A stretch of DNA of 5,808 nucleotides from Alphaproteobacteria bacterium (GTDB lineage: Bacteria; Pseudomonadota; Alphaproteobacteria; Sphingomonadales; Sphingomonadaceae), in assembly GCA_028293005.1 (NCBI GenBank), contig JAQGLH010000366.1, forward strand, positions 1 through 5,808. The letters run 5' to 3'. The position numbers and the translations under genes were made by a program. Below, in pieces: positions 1-5,808 of this stretch. The notes beneath the pieces are model-generated. The model worked only from the letters and a program-made list of their open reading frames with translations, was not told where the DNA came from and ran no database searches. Numbering within the stretch: the first letter of the stretch is position 1; each line of letters begins with the position of its first letter.

Positions 1-1525
1 AGCTGGCGAGATCACGACCGCTCAACTGGGCGCGCGACGTGAACTTGAATGTCGCAGGATTGACCGGAACGCCGAAGCGGTAGACCTCGTAATGGAGGTG
101 CGGACCGGTCGAAAGCCCGGACGAGCCGACATAGCCGATCACCTGGCCCTGCCTGACGAATTGTCCGGGTTGCGCGGTGATCCGGCTCATGTGCGAATAG
201 GATGTCGCGAGATCGCCGCCGTGGTTGAGGCGGACCTGCTTGCCGTAGCCTCCGGCCCAGCCGGCGCGCACGACGCGGCCGTCGCTGGCGGCAAGAATCG
301 GAGTGCCGTAGCCGGCGCGGAAATCCATTCCCTTGTGCATCCGCGAATAGCCGAGGATCGGATGCCGGCGCATGCCGAAGTTGGAGGAAACGGTGCCGGG
401 CACCGGCCGCTGCAGCATGCCGCTCGTCTTGCCGACGCCCGAGGCTTCGAACCACTGCGTCTTCCCGCCTTGCGCCCATTGCATCAGCTGCAGGTCCTTC
501 GCCCGCGTGCGGCCGAGGCCAGCGAACAGCAGGTCTCCGGTTTCAGTCTCGCCGGTCTCGGCGCGGCGATGCTCGAGGATGATGTCGAAGCGATCGTCGG
601 AGCCGACGCTGCCGATCGCGATCTGGCCAGCGACGGCGCGAATATAGGCCTCGACCGTGCGCGCCGGTGCGCCTGCGGCGCGGGCCGAACGATAGAGGCT
701 CGAGCCGACGCGGCCCTGGATGCGGAGCGGCGTGTCGTCGACCGCAATCGGACGGCGAATCAGAGTGAGCGAGCCGCCGATCCTGCGGATCTCGAGCTTG
801 AGGTCGAAGCTGGCACGGAACGAAAGCGCCTCGAGCGGGCGGGCAATGTCCTTCGAAGGACGGCGACCGAGCGTGACATCGATCGTCGTGCCGGGGCTGA
901 TCCCACTCAGCGGAATGACATCGCCGACCATCTGCGCGACGCCGTCAGCCTCATCCTTGCCGATCCCTGCACGCCGCAGCACACGGCCGAAGCCGTCGCC
1001 GCGGCCGAGGGTGGCGAGCAGATCGATGCTGGGGCGCTCCGGCGTGTCGGCGAGCGGCTCGACGACATCGCTCGCGGCCATGCGCCGGCCGGTGTCGGCC
1101 CCGTAAGCGAGCGGCGAGATCGCGAGCGAGCGGGCTTCTTCCCACTGCGCGTCACCAAGCGGCGCGGGCGAGGCGCCGACCAGCGGCTCGATGCTCGGGG
1201 CGAACGAATAAGCCGTATAGCAAAGCGCGGCGCAGGCGGCGAAGCCGCGCAGCCACTCGCGCGAGCCGATCCGCGTGCCGAGATCGGTGACCAGTTCCAG
1301 CTCCGCGAGTCGTGCCTTGATCCTGGTTTTGGCTGCGGCCAGTGCGGTGGCCGGTACGAGAGCCCGGTCGAAGCCTTTGGCAGGCGAAAAATTTCCGGGG
1401 AAGAATGCGGGTGTGAAAGCGGCTGGAAAGGTGGGCTTGAAGGCGGAGCGGACCAGCGAGCGATCCAGATTCAGCGTAGCCGCGCCGCCGCCGGGACCAC
1501 CGCCAATATCATGGAATTGAAACAA
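1..1525 (-). CDS. M23 family metallopeptidase (LytM/MepM-like murein endopeptidase), 3' end cut by the window
   Basis: Probable zinc endopeptidase that cleaves peptide cross-links of peptidoglycan in the periplasm. The window holds 508 codons. The C-terminal domain has the full M23 signature: FGMRRHP at 383-389, HKGMD with H397 and D401, H445 in YSHMS, and HLH at 476-478. Their spacing matches the LytM ligands and catalytic histidines (H210, D214, H260, H291, H293). A moderately hydrophobic stretch at about 94-109 could be a membrane anchor after a cytoplasmic N-terminus. Residues about 165-222 resemble the LysM/OapA-like domain found before M23 domains. The start is a TTG at 1525-1523, nine bases after a run of six Gs. 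No in-frame ATG or GTG lies nearby: the first in-frame ATG is residue 149, which would remove the membrane segment. Family is certain; exact start and bond cleaved are inferred. It is transcribed divergently from the helicase. The few missing C-terminal residues lie beyond base 1. Confidence 0.93.
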   Translation of the reverse strand, partial: MFQFHDIGGGPGGGAATLNLDRSLVRSAFKPTFPAAFTPAFFPGNFSPAKGFDRALVPATALAAAKTRIKARLAELELVTDLGTRIGSREWLRGFAACAALCYTAYSFAPSIEPLVGASPAPLGDAQWEEARSLAISPLAYGADTGRRMAASDVVEPLADTPERPSIDLLATLGRGDGFGRVLRRAGIGKDEADGVAQMVGDVIPLSGISPGTTIDVTLGRRPSKDIARPLEALSFRASFDLKLEIRRIGGSLTLIRRPIAVDDTPLRIQGRVGSSLYRSARAAGAPARTVEAYIRAVAGQIAIGSVGSDDRFDIILEHRRAETGETETGDLLFAGLGRTRAKDLQLMQWAQGGKTQWFEASGVGKTSGMLQRPVPGTVSSNFGMRRHPILGYSRMHKGMDFRAGYGTPILAASDGRVVRAGWAGGYGKQVRLNHGGDLATSYSHMSRITAQPGQFVRQGQVIGYVGSSGLSTGPHLHYEVYRFGVPVNPATFKFTSRAQLSGRDLAS

Positions 1526-1649
1526 GGCGTTCGGCCCCCCGCGACTCTCATTGCCCCCGCGCTCTCGCGTAGACCAAGACGACTGTGGGTAAAGACAGTT
1601 AATGTAAAGTAAGCCCTCTCCCAATTGGCCGATTCTTGCGGTGAACCGC

Positions 1650-1671
1650 CACGACTCCCCGACGAGTCGTG
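1650..1671. repeat. Perfect 8-bp inverted repeat with 6-base spacer
   Basis: CACGACTC (1650-1657) and GAGTCGTG (1664-1671) are perfect reverse complements around CCCGAC. Directly before it lies GCGGT-GA-ACCGC (1638-1649), a second, 5-bp inverted repeat. There is no T-run after it, so it does not look like an intrinsic terminator. It may be an operator for a dimeric regulator or a hairpin in the helicase 5' leader. It could also be chance in GC-rich DNA, although an exact 8-bp match with so short a spacer is uncommon. Confidence 0.45.
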
Positions 1672-1697
1672 TAAATTGGTGGGAACCTATTCAAAAC

Positions 1698-1715
1698 GTT
1701 GCGCTTCACCGCAAC
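1698..1715. repeat. Perfect 6-bp inverted repeat just upstream of the helicase start
   Basis: GTTGCG (1698-1703) and CGCAAC (1710-1715) flank the six bases CTTCAC. The repeat ends 18 bases before the ATG at 1734, so if transcribed it would place a small hairpin next to the translation start. Whether it is functional cannot be told from one sequence. Confidence 0.35.
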
Positions 1716-1733
1716 AGTGCCAATGTAGCGCGG

Positions 1734-4265
1734 ATGAGCGATTTTGCCCGGGCACCGTTGGCTGCCATCCTGGGGCCGACCAACACCGGGAAGACCCATT
1801 TGGCGGTCGAACGGATGTGCGCGCATTCGAGCGGAATGATTGGATTTCCGCTGCGTCTGCTCGCCCGCGAGGTCTATGACCGCGTCGTCAAGATCAAGGG
1901 AGCGAACCAGGTCGCGCTTATCACCGGCGAGGAGAAGATCCTGCCGAAGGATGCGCGTTGGTTCCTGTGCACCGCCGAATCAATGCCGCTGGACCGCGAC
2001 TTCGCCTTTGTCGCGCTCGATGAGGCGCAGCTCGGCGTCGATCCCGAGCGCGGCCATGTCTTCACCGACCGCATGCTCCATGTTCGCGGCCGCGAGGAGA
2101 CGATGATCCTCGGCTCCGAAAGCCTCGCGCCGATGGTGCGCAGCTTGCTTCCCAAGGCCGAGATCATCGGCCGGCCGCGCTTCTCGACCCTGAGCTATGC
2201 CGGACCGACCAAGCTGTCGCGTCTGCCGCCGCGCTCGGCGATCGTCGCCTTCTCGGCCGAGCAGGTCTATGCGGTCGCAGAGATGCTGCGGCGGATGCGC
2301 GGTGGCGCCGCGGTGGTCATGGGCGCGCTCAGCCCGCGGACGCGCAACGCCCAGGTTGCGATGTATCAGGCGGGCGAGGTCGATTATCTGGTCGCGACCG
2401 ACGCGATCGGCATGGGTCTCAACATGGACGTCAGCCACGTCGCCTTCGCCGGCCTTTCCAAATTCGACGGCAAGCGCCGGCGGCGGCTCAGCACCGCCGA
2501 GATGGCGCAGATCGCCGGTCGTGCCGGTCGTCACCAGCGCGACGGGACGTTCGGCGTACTGACGCTCGAGGGCGAGCTCTCCGCCGAGTTTCGCCCGGAG
2601 GAGATCGAAGCCATCGAGGAGCATCGCTTCGCACCGCTCGACTTCCTCTATTGGCGCGAGGGCAATCCCGATTTCCGCAGCGTCGATGGCTTGATCCGCT
2701 CGCTCGAGCGGCGGCCCGACCAGCCGGGGCTGCGCGCGGCGCCGGAAGCGGTCGACCTCGCCGTGCTCAAGCGGCTGGCGGAGGACGGCGACACTCGCGT
2801 CCGCGCCGCATCGACGGCGAGAGTTCAGCGGCTGTGGGCGGCGTGCGGCCTTCCCGATTTCCGGAAGACGGGGGTCGAGCCGCACGCGCGGCTGGTTGCG
2901 CGGATCTTCGCCTATCTGACCGACGGTAACGGCCGCATTCCGCACGGCTGGTGCGCCGAGCAGGTCGCGCGCCTCGACAACGTCCAAGGCGACATCGACA
3001 CGCTCGCCGACCGCATCGCAGGAGTGCGCACCTGGGCCTATATCGCCCACCGCGCCGATTGGCTGAGCGACCCCGCGGCGATGGCCGAGCGCACGCGCGA
3101 GGTGGAGGAAAGACTGTCGGACGCTTTGCACGAGCGTCTGACCCAGCGTTTCGTCGACCGCCGCACCTCGGTGCTGATGCGCGACCTCGCGAGCGGCAGC
3201 GCGGCGGCCGATTTCCCGGTGATCGTCGACGAGCAGGGCGAAGTGAGCGTCGGCAGCTATGCGATCGGATCGCTGCGCGGCTTCCATTTCGAGGTCGATC
3301 CCAGCGCCCGCCATGCCGATCGCAAGATGCTGCTCGCCGCCGCGGAGCGGCGGCTCGGCGGTGAGTTCGAGAAGCGCGCAGCGGCGCTGGTCGCCGATGC
3401 CGACCATAATTTCACGTTGCGGACGGTACCGACGCAGCCCGTCGCGATCCTGTGGCGCGGCCACGACGTCGCGCGGCTCGGGCCCGGCAAGAATTTGCTT
3501 TCGCCGCGGCTGTTGCTCGACAAGCGTCTCGCATCCTTGTCCGAGCGGGGCCGCAATGCCGTCATCGAACGCCTCCAGACGTGGATCCGCACGCAGGTCG
3601 AGCGTGCGCTCGGCCCGCTCCGCGCCGCGGGGGCCGCCGCCCGCGATCCGGCGATGCCGGCCGGCGTGCGCTCGATCCTGGCGATGATCGTCGATGAAGG
3701 CGGCGTGATCGACCGATGCGAAGTGGCGGCGCCGCTCGCCGGGCTCGATCCCCTGCAGCGCAAGACGCTGACCGGCCTGGGTGTCCGGATCGGCGCGCTC
3801 GACCTCTTCCTCCCCGACGCGCTCAAGCCCGAAGCGCTGCGCTGGCGCACCGCGCTTCGTGTCGCTGCGGCGGGCGGGCTGATGCCGACGCTACCGCCTC
3901 CGGCGAGCGTCGTGCTGCCGACCCCCGACGCGACATCTGACAATGTCGAGCGCGTCTTCCTCGCCAAGCTGGGCTTCAGGATGCTTGGCCCGCAAATGCT
4001 GCGTGTCGATCTCGTCGAGCGGCTCGCGCGCCATGCCCATCAGGCACGCGCGGGCAAGCAGCAGGATGTCGTCAACACGTCGCTCGTCACCTCGCTGGGG
4101 CTTCATCCGCAGTCGATCGCGCGGCTCATGCGCGACATCGGTTTCAGGCCGGCCGCCAACGATGTCGGCTGGATCTGGAAAGGCCGCGCGCCGCGGCGCC
4201 AGACGCGCGAGACCGCGCCGTCGCATGCCTTTGCCGCGCTCGCTGGCCTGCGCCGCAATGGCTGA
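1734..4265 (+). CDS. Suv3-like superfamily 2 ATP-dependent RNA helicase
   Basis: ATP-dependent helicase related to mitochondrial SUPV3L1/Suv3, a partner of RNA-degrading exonucleases. The product has 843 residues. Motifs in order: Walker A GPTNTGKT (14-21); motif Ia region FPLRLLAREVYDR (38-50); motif II DEAQ (96-99), a DExH-type box; motif V ATDAIGMGLNM (221-231); motif VI QIAGRAGR (259-266). The core ends near residue 300. About 540 residues follow: a helical region to about 470, then a part I cannot assign, ending in DIGFRP and WIWKGR (801-818). I chose the ATG at 1734 because the helicase fold starts within ten residues of it. A GTG at 1641 is in frame and would add 31 residues with no recognisable features and with inverted repeats inside. 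There is no strong Shine-Dalgarno at either start. It is probably the first gene of an operon with the S4 protein. Bacterial members are usually named only helicase-related protein; the RNA substrate is inferred from the family. Confidence 0.92.
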   Translation: MSDFARAPLAAILGPTNTGKTHLAVERMCAHSSGMIGFPLRLLAREVYDRVVKIKGANQVALITGEEKILPKDARWFLCTAESMPLDRDFAFVALDEAQLGVDPERGHVFTDRMLHVRGREETMILGSESLAPMVRSLLPKAEIIGRPRFSTLSYAGPTKLSRLPPRSAIVAFSAEQVYAVAEMLRRMRGGAAVVMGALSPRTRNAQVAMYQAGEVDYLVATDAIGMGLNMDVSHVAFAGLSKFDGKRRRRLSTAEMAQIAGRAGRHQRDGTFGVLTLEGELSAEFRPEEIEAIEEHRFAPLDFLYWREGNPDFRSVDGLIRSLERRPDQPGLRAAPEAVDLAVLKRLAEDGDTRVRAASTARVQRLWAACGLPDFRKTGVEPHARLVARIFAYLTDGNGRIPHGWCAEQVARLDNVQGDIDTLADRIAGVRTWAYIAHRADWLSDPAAMAERTREVEERLSDALHERLTQRFVDRRTSVLMRDLASGSAAADFPVIVDEQGEVSVGSYAIGSLRGFHFEVDPSARHADRKMLLAAAERRLGGEFEKRAAALVADADHNFTLRTVPTQPVAILWRGHDVARLGPGKNLLSPRLLLDKRLASLSERGRNAVIERLQTWIRTQVERALGPLRAAGAAARDPAMPAGVRSILAMIVDEGGVIDRCEVAAPLAGLDPLQRKTLTGLGVRIGALDLFLPDALKPEALRWRTALRVAAAGGLMPTLPPPASVVLPTPDATSDNVERVFLAKLGFRMLGPQMLRVDLVERLARHAHQARAGKQQDVVNTSLVTSLGLHPQSIARLMRDIGFRPAANDVGWIWKGRAPRRQTRETAPSHAFAALAGLRRNG

Positions 4266-4305
4266 GGCCGCTTATGGCTGAGGGCGCTTATGGCTGAAGG
4301 TGTCA
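4258..4305 (+). repeat. Three tandem 16-bp units spanning the helicase stop and S4-gene start
   Basis: Unit 1 (4258-4273) is ATGGCTGAGGCCGCTT. Unit 2 (4274-4289) is ATGGCTGAGGGCGCTT and differs at one base. Unit 3 (4290-4305) is diverged, matching unit 2 at 11 of 16 positions. The helicase stop TGA (4263-4265) lies in unit 1 and the S4 start ATG is the first codon of unit 3. Each of the first two units carries GAGG six bases before the next ATG, so the ribosome-binding site and start codon are duplicated with the repeat. Sixteen is not a multiple of three, so the three ATGs fall in three different frames. The first two open eight-codon frames, stop included, that end in TGA at 4279-4281 and 4295-4297. 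Confidence 0.9.
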
Positions 4306-4589
4306 GCCTCAGGCTCGACAAATTCCTTTGGTTCGCGCGCATCGTGAAGACCCGTGCGCTTGCCCACAAGATGGCCGAGGAAGGACGAATCCGCCTCGCC
4401 GGCAGGATCGTCGATCGCGCGCACGCCCCGGTGCGGGTGGGTGACGTGTTGAGCTTTGCGATGCACGGCACGGTGCGAGTGATCCGCGTCGAAGCCCTGC
4501 CCGCGCGGCGCGGTCCGCCGGCGGAAGCGCGCCTGCTTTACAGCGAGATTGCCGAACGGGCGTTGACGAGCCAAGCGCTGGGCGATTAG
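4290..4589 (+). CDS. S4-domain RNA-binding protein (Hsp15/HslR-like)
   Basis: Small 99-residue basic protein with an S4 RNA-binding fold at about residues 7-67. The classic S4 opening [15 protein letters not shown] is at 8-22, followed by a glycine turn in [15 protein letters not shown] (30-44) and RVGDVLSF (49-56). The tail after about 70 contains [10 protein letters not shown], as in short Hsp15-type proteins. In E. coli, Hsp15 binds stalled 50S subunits carrying peptidyl-tRNA; transfer of that role here is inference. The start at 4290 is preceded by GAGG at 4280-4283, six bases away. The ATG at 4274 is in another frame and closes after seven residues. The gene lies 24 bases after the helicase stop and was probably co-translated or coupled with it. 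Family is confident; exact substrate is unknown. Confidence 0.9.
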   Translation: MAEGVSLRLDKFLWFARIVKTRALAHKMAEEGRIRLAGRIVDRAHAPVRVGDVLSFAMHGTVRVIRVEALPARRGPPAEARLLYSEIAERALTSQALGD

Positions 4590-4603
4590 GGGGTGGGCAC
4601 GCC

Positions 4604-4609
4604 AGGAGA
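4604..4609 (+). promoter_or_regulatory. Shine-Dalgarno of fdxA
   Basis: AGGAGA lies six bases before the ATG at 4616 and fixes the ferredoxin start. The 26-base gap after the S4 gene leaves little room for a separate promoter, which suggests read-through from the helicase-S4 transcript. Confidence 0.8.
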
Positions 4610-4615
4610 AGCCCA

Positions 4616-4954
4616 ATGACCTATGTCGTCACCGACAATTGCATCCGCTGCAAATATATGGACTGTGTGGAGGTATGCCCTGTCGATTGCTTCTATGAAG
4701 GCGACAACATGCTCGTGATCAATCCGAGCGAGTGCATCGATTGCGGCGTCTGCGAGCCCGAATGCCCCGCCGAGGCGATCCTGCCGGACACCGAGGCGGG
4801 CCAGGAAAAGTGGCTCGAGATCAATGCCGAATATGCCTCGCAATGGCCGAACATCACCCGCAAGCGGGAATCGCCGGCCGACGCCGACGAGCACAAGGGC
4901 GAGAGCGGCAAGTTCGAGAAATATTTCTCGGCGGAGCCCGGCCAGGGCGACTGA
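4616..4954 (+). CDS. fdxA: Seven-iron ferredoxin (FdxA, Azotobacter FdI type)
   Basis: Soluble cytoplasmic electron carrier with one [3Fe-4S] and one [4Fe-4S] cluster, 112 residues. The N-terminal half is very close to Azotobacter vinelandii ferredoxin I. By that comparison C9, C17 and C50 bind the 3Fe cluster, and C21, C40, C43 and C46 bind the 4Fe cluster. C12 and C25 match the two non-ligand cysteines of FdI. Key segments are [20 protein letters not shown] (6-25) and [12 protein letters not shown] (40-51). The C-terminal part has the FdI-type WPNIT at 82-86 and an acidic, charged tail. The start is set by a good Shine-Dalgarno. The redox partner is not encoded in this window. Being third in a probable operon with RNA-binding proteins is striking but may simply be conserved order. 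Confidence 0.96.
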   Translation: MTYVVTDNCIRCKYMDCVEVCPVDCFYEGDNMLVINPSECIDCGVCEPECPAEAILPDTEAGQEKWLEINAEYASQWPNITRKRESPADADEHKGESGKFEKYFSAEPGQGD

Positions 4955-4999
4955 GCCGAGCGCGCTTTGGCGCGATCCGCATGAATCAGCTCGGCCGAG
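4955..4999 (+). terminator. Possible nested hairpin after fdxA, without a T-run
   Basis: Right after the fdxA stop, GCCGAGC (4955-4961) pairs with GCTCGGC (4989-4995). Inside lies a tight hairpin CGCGC-TTTG-GCGCG (4961-4974). The perfect palindrome CTCGGCCGAG follows at 4990-4999. No run of Ts follows, so this is not a classical intrinsic terminator. It could mark a Rho-dependent end or protect the 3' end of the mRNA. Confidence 0.35.
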
Positions 5000-5077
5000 G
5001 CCACTGAACCGACCGTCGCGAGGGTGGCGCGCAGGGCTGAAACGCGTTGCCCGGACGCCCATCCGCCGCGAGGCTAG

Positions 5078-5105
5078 CTTTTGCGCCTAGTTTATGTTAG
5101 ATAAT
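5078..5105 (+). promoter_or_regulatory. Putative carD promoter
   Basis: An A/T-rich patch in otherwise GC-rich DNA contains TAGATAAT at 5098-5105, a good -10-like element (GATAAT at 5100-5105). CTTTTG at 5078-5083 lies 16 bases upstream and is a poor -35 match. Transcription would begin near 5112 and give a leader of about 137 bases before the carD ATG. The prediction rests on the -10 resemblance and on position in the 294-base gap after fdxA. Confidence 0.4.
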
Positions 5106-5124
5106 CCGCACCGAGCGGGCGCAA

Positions 5125-5235
5125 ATGCGTTCGCCTTTTAGCGATCTAGACGAATCGCTGCAAAACCCGGTGTCTGAACTGCGTCAGGTGGGGACGGATG
5201 CGGCAATAGCATGCGTTTTGCGGCTGTTTCCATAG
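5125..5235 (+). CDS. Possible 36-residue leader peptide upstream of carD
   Basis: An ATG at 5125 opens a frame of 36 codons that closes with TAG at 5233-5235. The product would begin MRSPFSDLDESL and end AAIACVLRLFP. The stop overlaps the carD Shine-Dalgarno (5234-5240), and carD starts 13 bases later, a layout suited to translational coupling or a leader peptide. Against it: the site before the ATG (GAGCGGG) is only a weak Shine-Dalgarno, and only about half of the third codon positions are G or C, well below the neighbouring genes. I know of no family it belongs to. It may instead be an open stretch within an untranslated leader. Confidence 0.25.
   Translation: MRSPFSDLDESLQNPVSELRQVGTDAAIACVLRLFP
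5136..5224 (+). promoter_or_regulatory. Structured carD leader with competing stems
   Basis: Hairpin A pairs AGCGAT (5140-5145) with ATCGCT (5154-5159) around an 8-base loop. It can be lengthened by TTTT (5136-5139) with AAAA (5162-5165) across a two-base bulge. A longer-range stem B pairs 5157-5166 with 5215-5224: ten pairs including GCAAAAC/GTTTTGC and one G-U. A and B share bases 5157-5165, so both cannot be fully formed together. Inside B lies a small hairpin CTGA-ACTGCG-TCAG (5174-5187). Stem B ends ten bases before the carD Shine-Dalgarno. I do not recognise a known riboswitch. The pairing is seen in the sequence; regulation is inferred. Confidence 0.3.
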
Positions 5236-5240
5236 GAAGG
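5234..5240 (+). promoter_or_regulatory. Shine-Dalgarno of carD
   Basis: AGGAAGG lies eight bases before the ATG at 5249 and fixes the carD start. It overlaps the stop codon of the 36-codon reading frame in the leader. Confidence 0.8.
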
Positions 5241-5248
5241 TCTATTAA

Positions 5249-5779
5249 ATGGCAGCGAAGGCGTTGAGCTTCGACGTTGGCGATTACGTAGTTTACCCCA
5301 AGCACGGGGTTGGCCGTGTCATCGAACTGCAGAGCACCGATATCGCGGGCATGCAGCTCGAACTTTATGTGTTGCGCTTCGAAAAGGAGAAAATGACGCT
5401 CCGCGTTCCGACCAACAAAGCGGAAAGCGTCGGCATGCGCAAATTGTCGTCGGACAAGACGATGCAGGAAGCGCTCGCAACGCTGAAGGGCAAGCCCAAG
5501 GTGAAACGCACCATGTGGTCGCGTCGCGCGCAGGAATATGAAGCCAAGATCAACTCGGGCGACCTCGTGTCGATCGCCGAGGTGACTCGCGACCTGTTCC
5601 GCGCCGAGGACCAGCCCGAGCAGAGCTATTCAGAGCGGCAGATATTCGAGGCGGCGTCGAGCCGTCTCGCGCGCGAACTCGCGGCGATGGAGCAGGTCGA
5701 CGAGCCCAAGGCGCTCGAGAAGATCCTCGACATCCTCAATGTCGCCGCGGTGGTCTACAACAAAGACAAGATCCAATAG
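5249..5779 (+). CDS. carD: CarD/CdnL family RNA polymerase-binding transcription factor
   Basis: Global transcription factor of 176 residues that binds the RNA polymerase beta subunit and stabilises open promoter complexes, especially at rRNA and growth-related promoters. The N-terminal CarD/TRCF-type polymerase-interaction domain spans about residues 7-65 and begins FDVGDYVVYPKHGVGRVIEL (8-27), with LRVPTNKAESVGMRKL at 51-66. The helical C-terminal domain (about 75-176) includes W90 in KRTMWSRRAQEYEAKI; this tryptophan contacts the minor groove at the upstream edge of the -10 element in characterised homologues. SGDLVSIAEVTRDL (103-116) is also typical. Length is close to the alphaproteobacterial CdnL proteins. 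It probably has its own promoter, separate from fdxA. The 29 bases after the stop hold nothing I recognise. Confidence 0.96.
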   Translation: MAAKALSFDVGDYVVYPKHGVGRVIELQSTDIAGMQLELYVLRFEKEKMTLRVPTNKAESVGMRKLSSDKTMQEALATLKGKPKVKRTMWSRRAQEYEAKINSGDLVSIAEVTRDLFRAEDQPEQSYSERQIFEAASSRLARELAAMEQVDEPKALEKILDILNVAAVVYNKDKIQ

Positions 5780-5808
5780 AAATAGGCTCACGCGCCTGTT
5801 GGACGATA

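Larger units (their letters stand above)
1526..1733. promoter_or_regulatory. Divergent intergenic region between the M23 peptidase and helicase genes
   Basis: These 208 bases must hold the 5' control regions of both divergent genes. The minus-strand side has an A/T-rich stretch at 1589-1613 with GTAAAG at 1589-1594 and again at 1604-1609, a 15-base period. On the minus strand these read as CTTTAC and flank TTAAC. This is the most promoter-like or operator-like segment upstream of the peptidase. The helicase side holds CCAATTGG at 1621-1628 and three small inverted repeats between 1638 and 1715. I found no convincing -35/-10 pair for the helicase and no strong Shine-Dalgarno before its ATG at 1734. 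The role is inferred from position. Confidence 0.5.

Noticed and set aside
92..1612. 506-codon open frame on the plus strand
   Set aside because: It is antisense to the M23 peptidase, whose zinc-binding motifs are intact across the same bases. The plus-strand product shows no domain and is a by-product of high GC content.
1641..1733. GTG-started 31-residue N-terminal extension of the helicase
   Set aside because: The stretch contains inverted repeats and encodes no recognisable sequence. The helicase fold begins directly after the ATG at 1734.
1980..3464. 494-codon open frame on the minus strand
   Set aside because: It is antisense to the helicase, which has all its motifs in the plus frame. 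The minus product is R/A/G-rich without recognisable features.
4955..4999. Classical Rho-independent terminator after fdxA
   Set aside because: Stems are present but no T-run follows, so it is listed only as a low-confidence hairpin.
4586..5062. 158-codon open frame on the minus strand
   Set aside because: It is antisense to fdxA, whose cluster cysteines are all in place. No recognisable domain or start signal was seen.
1..5808. Mobile element, CRISPR array, tRNA/rRNA or defence island
   Set aside because: I saw no transposase, integrase, regularly spaced repeats, or tRNA-like cloverleaf, and all main genes belong to core families in a plausible chromosomal order.

Overview
The window looks like an ordinary core-chromosome segment of a high-GC alphaproteobacterium, most likely a member of the Sphingomonadales. 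This rests on strong G/C bias at third codon positions in the large genes, the recognisable protein families, and the gene order M23 peptidase < > Suv3-like helicase - S4 protein - 7Fe ferredoxin - CarD, which I recall as typical of sphingomonads. No database search was possible. I see no mobile element, CRISPR array, tRNA or rRNA, and no evidence of a new defence or biosynthetic system.

Layout. Bases 1-1525 (minus strand) hold a membrane-anchored M23 (LytM/MepM-type) cell-wall endopeptidase. It begins at a TTG codon and its 3' end runs off the left edge. Bases 1526-1733 form a divergent intergenic region with an A/T-rich promoter-like element and several small inverted repeats. Bases 1734-4265 (plus) encode an 843-residue Suv3-like superfamily 2 RNA helicase with a long uncharacterised C-terminal part. 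A 99-residue S4-domain RNA-binding protein (4290-4589) follows almost directly. The junction between these two carries a 16-bp tandem repeat that contains both a ribosome-binding site and a start codon. After 26 bases comes fdxA (4616-4954), a seven-iron ferredoxin. A 294-base gap then leads to carD (5249-5779), the RNA polymerase-binding transcription factor. The window ends 29 bases after carD.

How the genes fit together. Helicase, S4 protein and ferredoxin are co-directional with gaps of 24 and 26 bases and probably form one operon. The helicase and S4 protein both act on RNA, so a shared role in RNA turnover or ribosome handling is plausible but inferred. carD appears to have its own promoter and a leader of roughly 140 bases. 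That leader can fold and contains a 36-codon reading frame whose stop codon overlaps the carD Shine-Dalgarno sequence.

The points most worth a second look are the tandem-repeat junction at 4258-4305 and the carD leader with its small reading frame.
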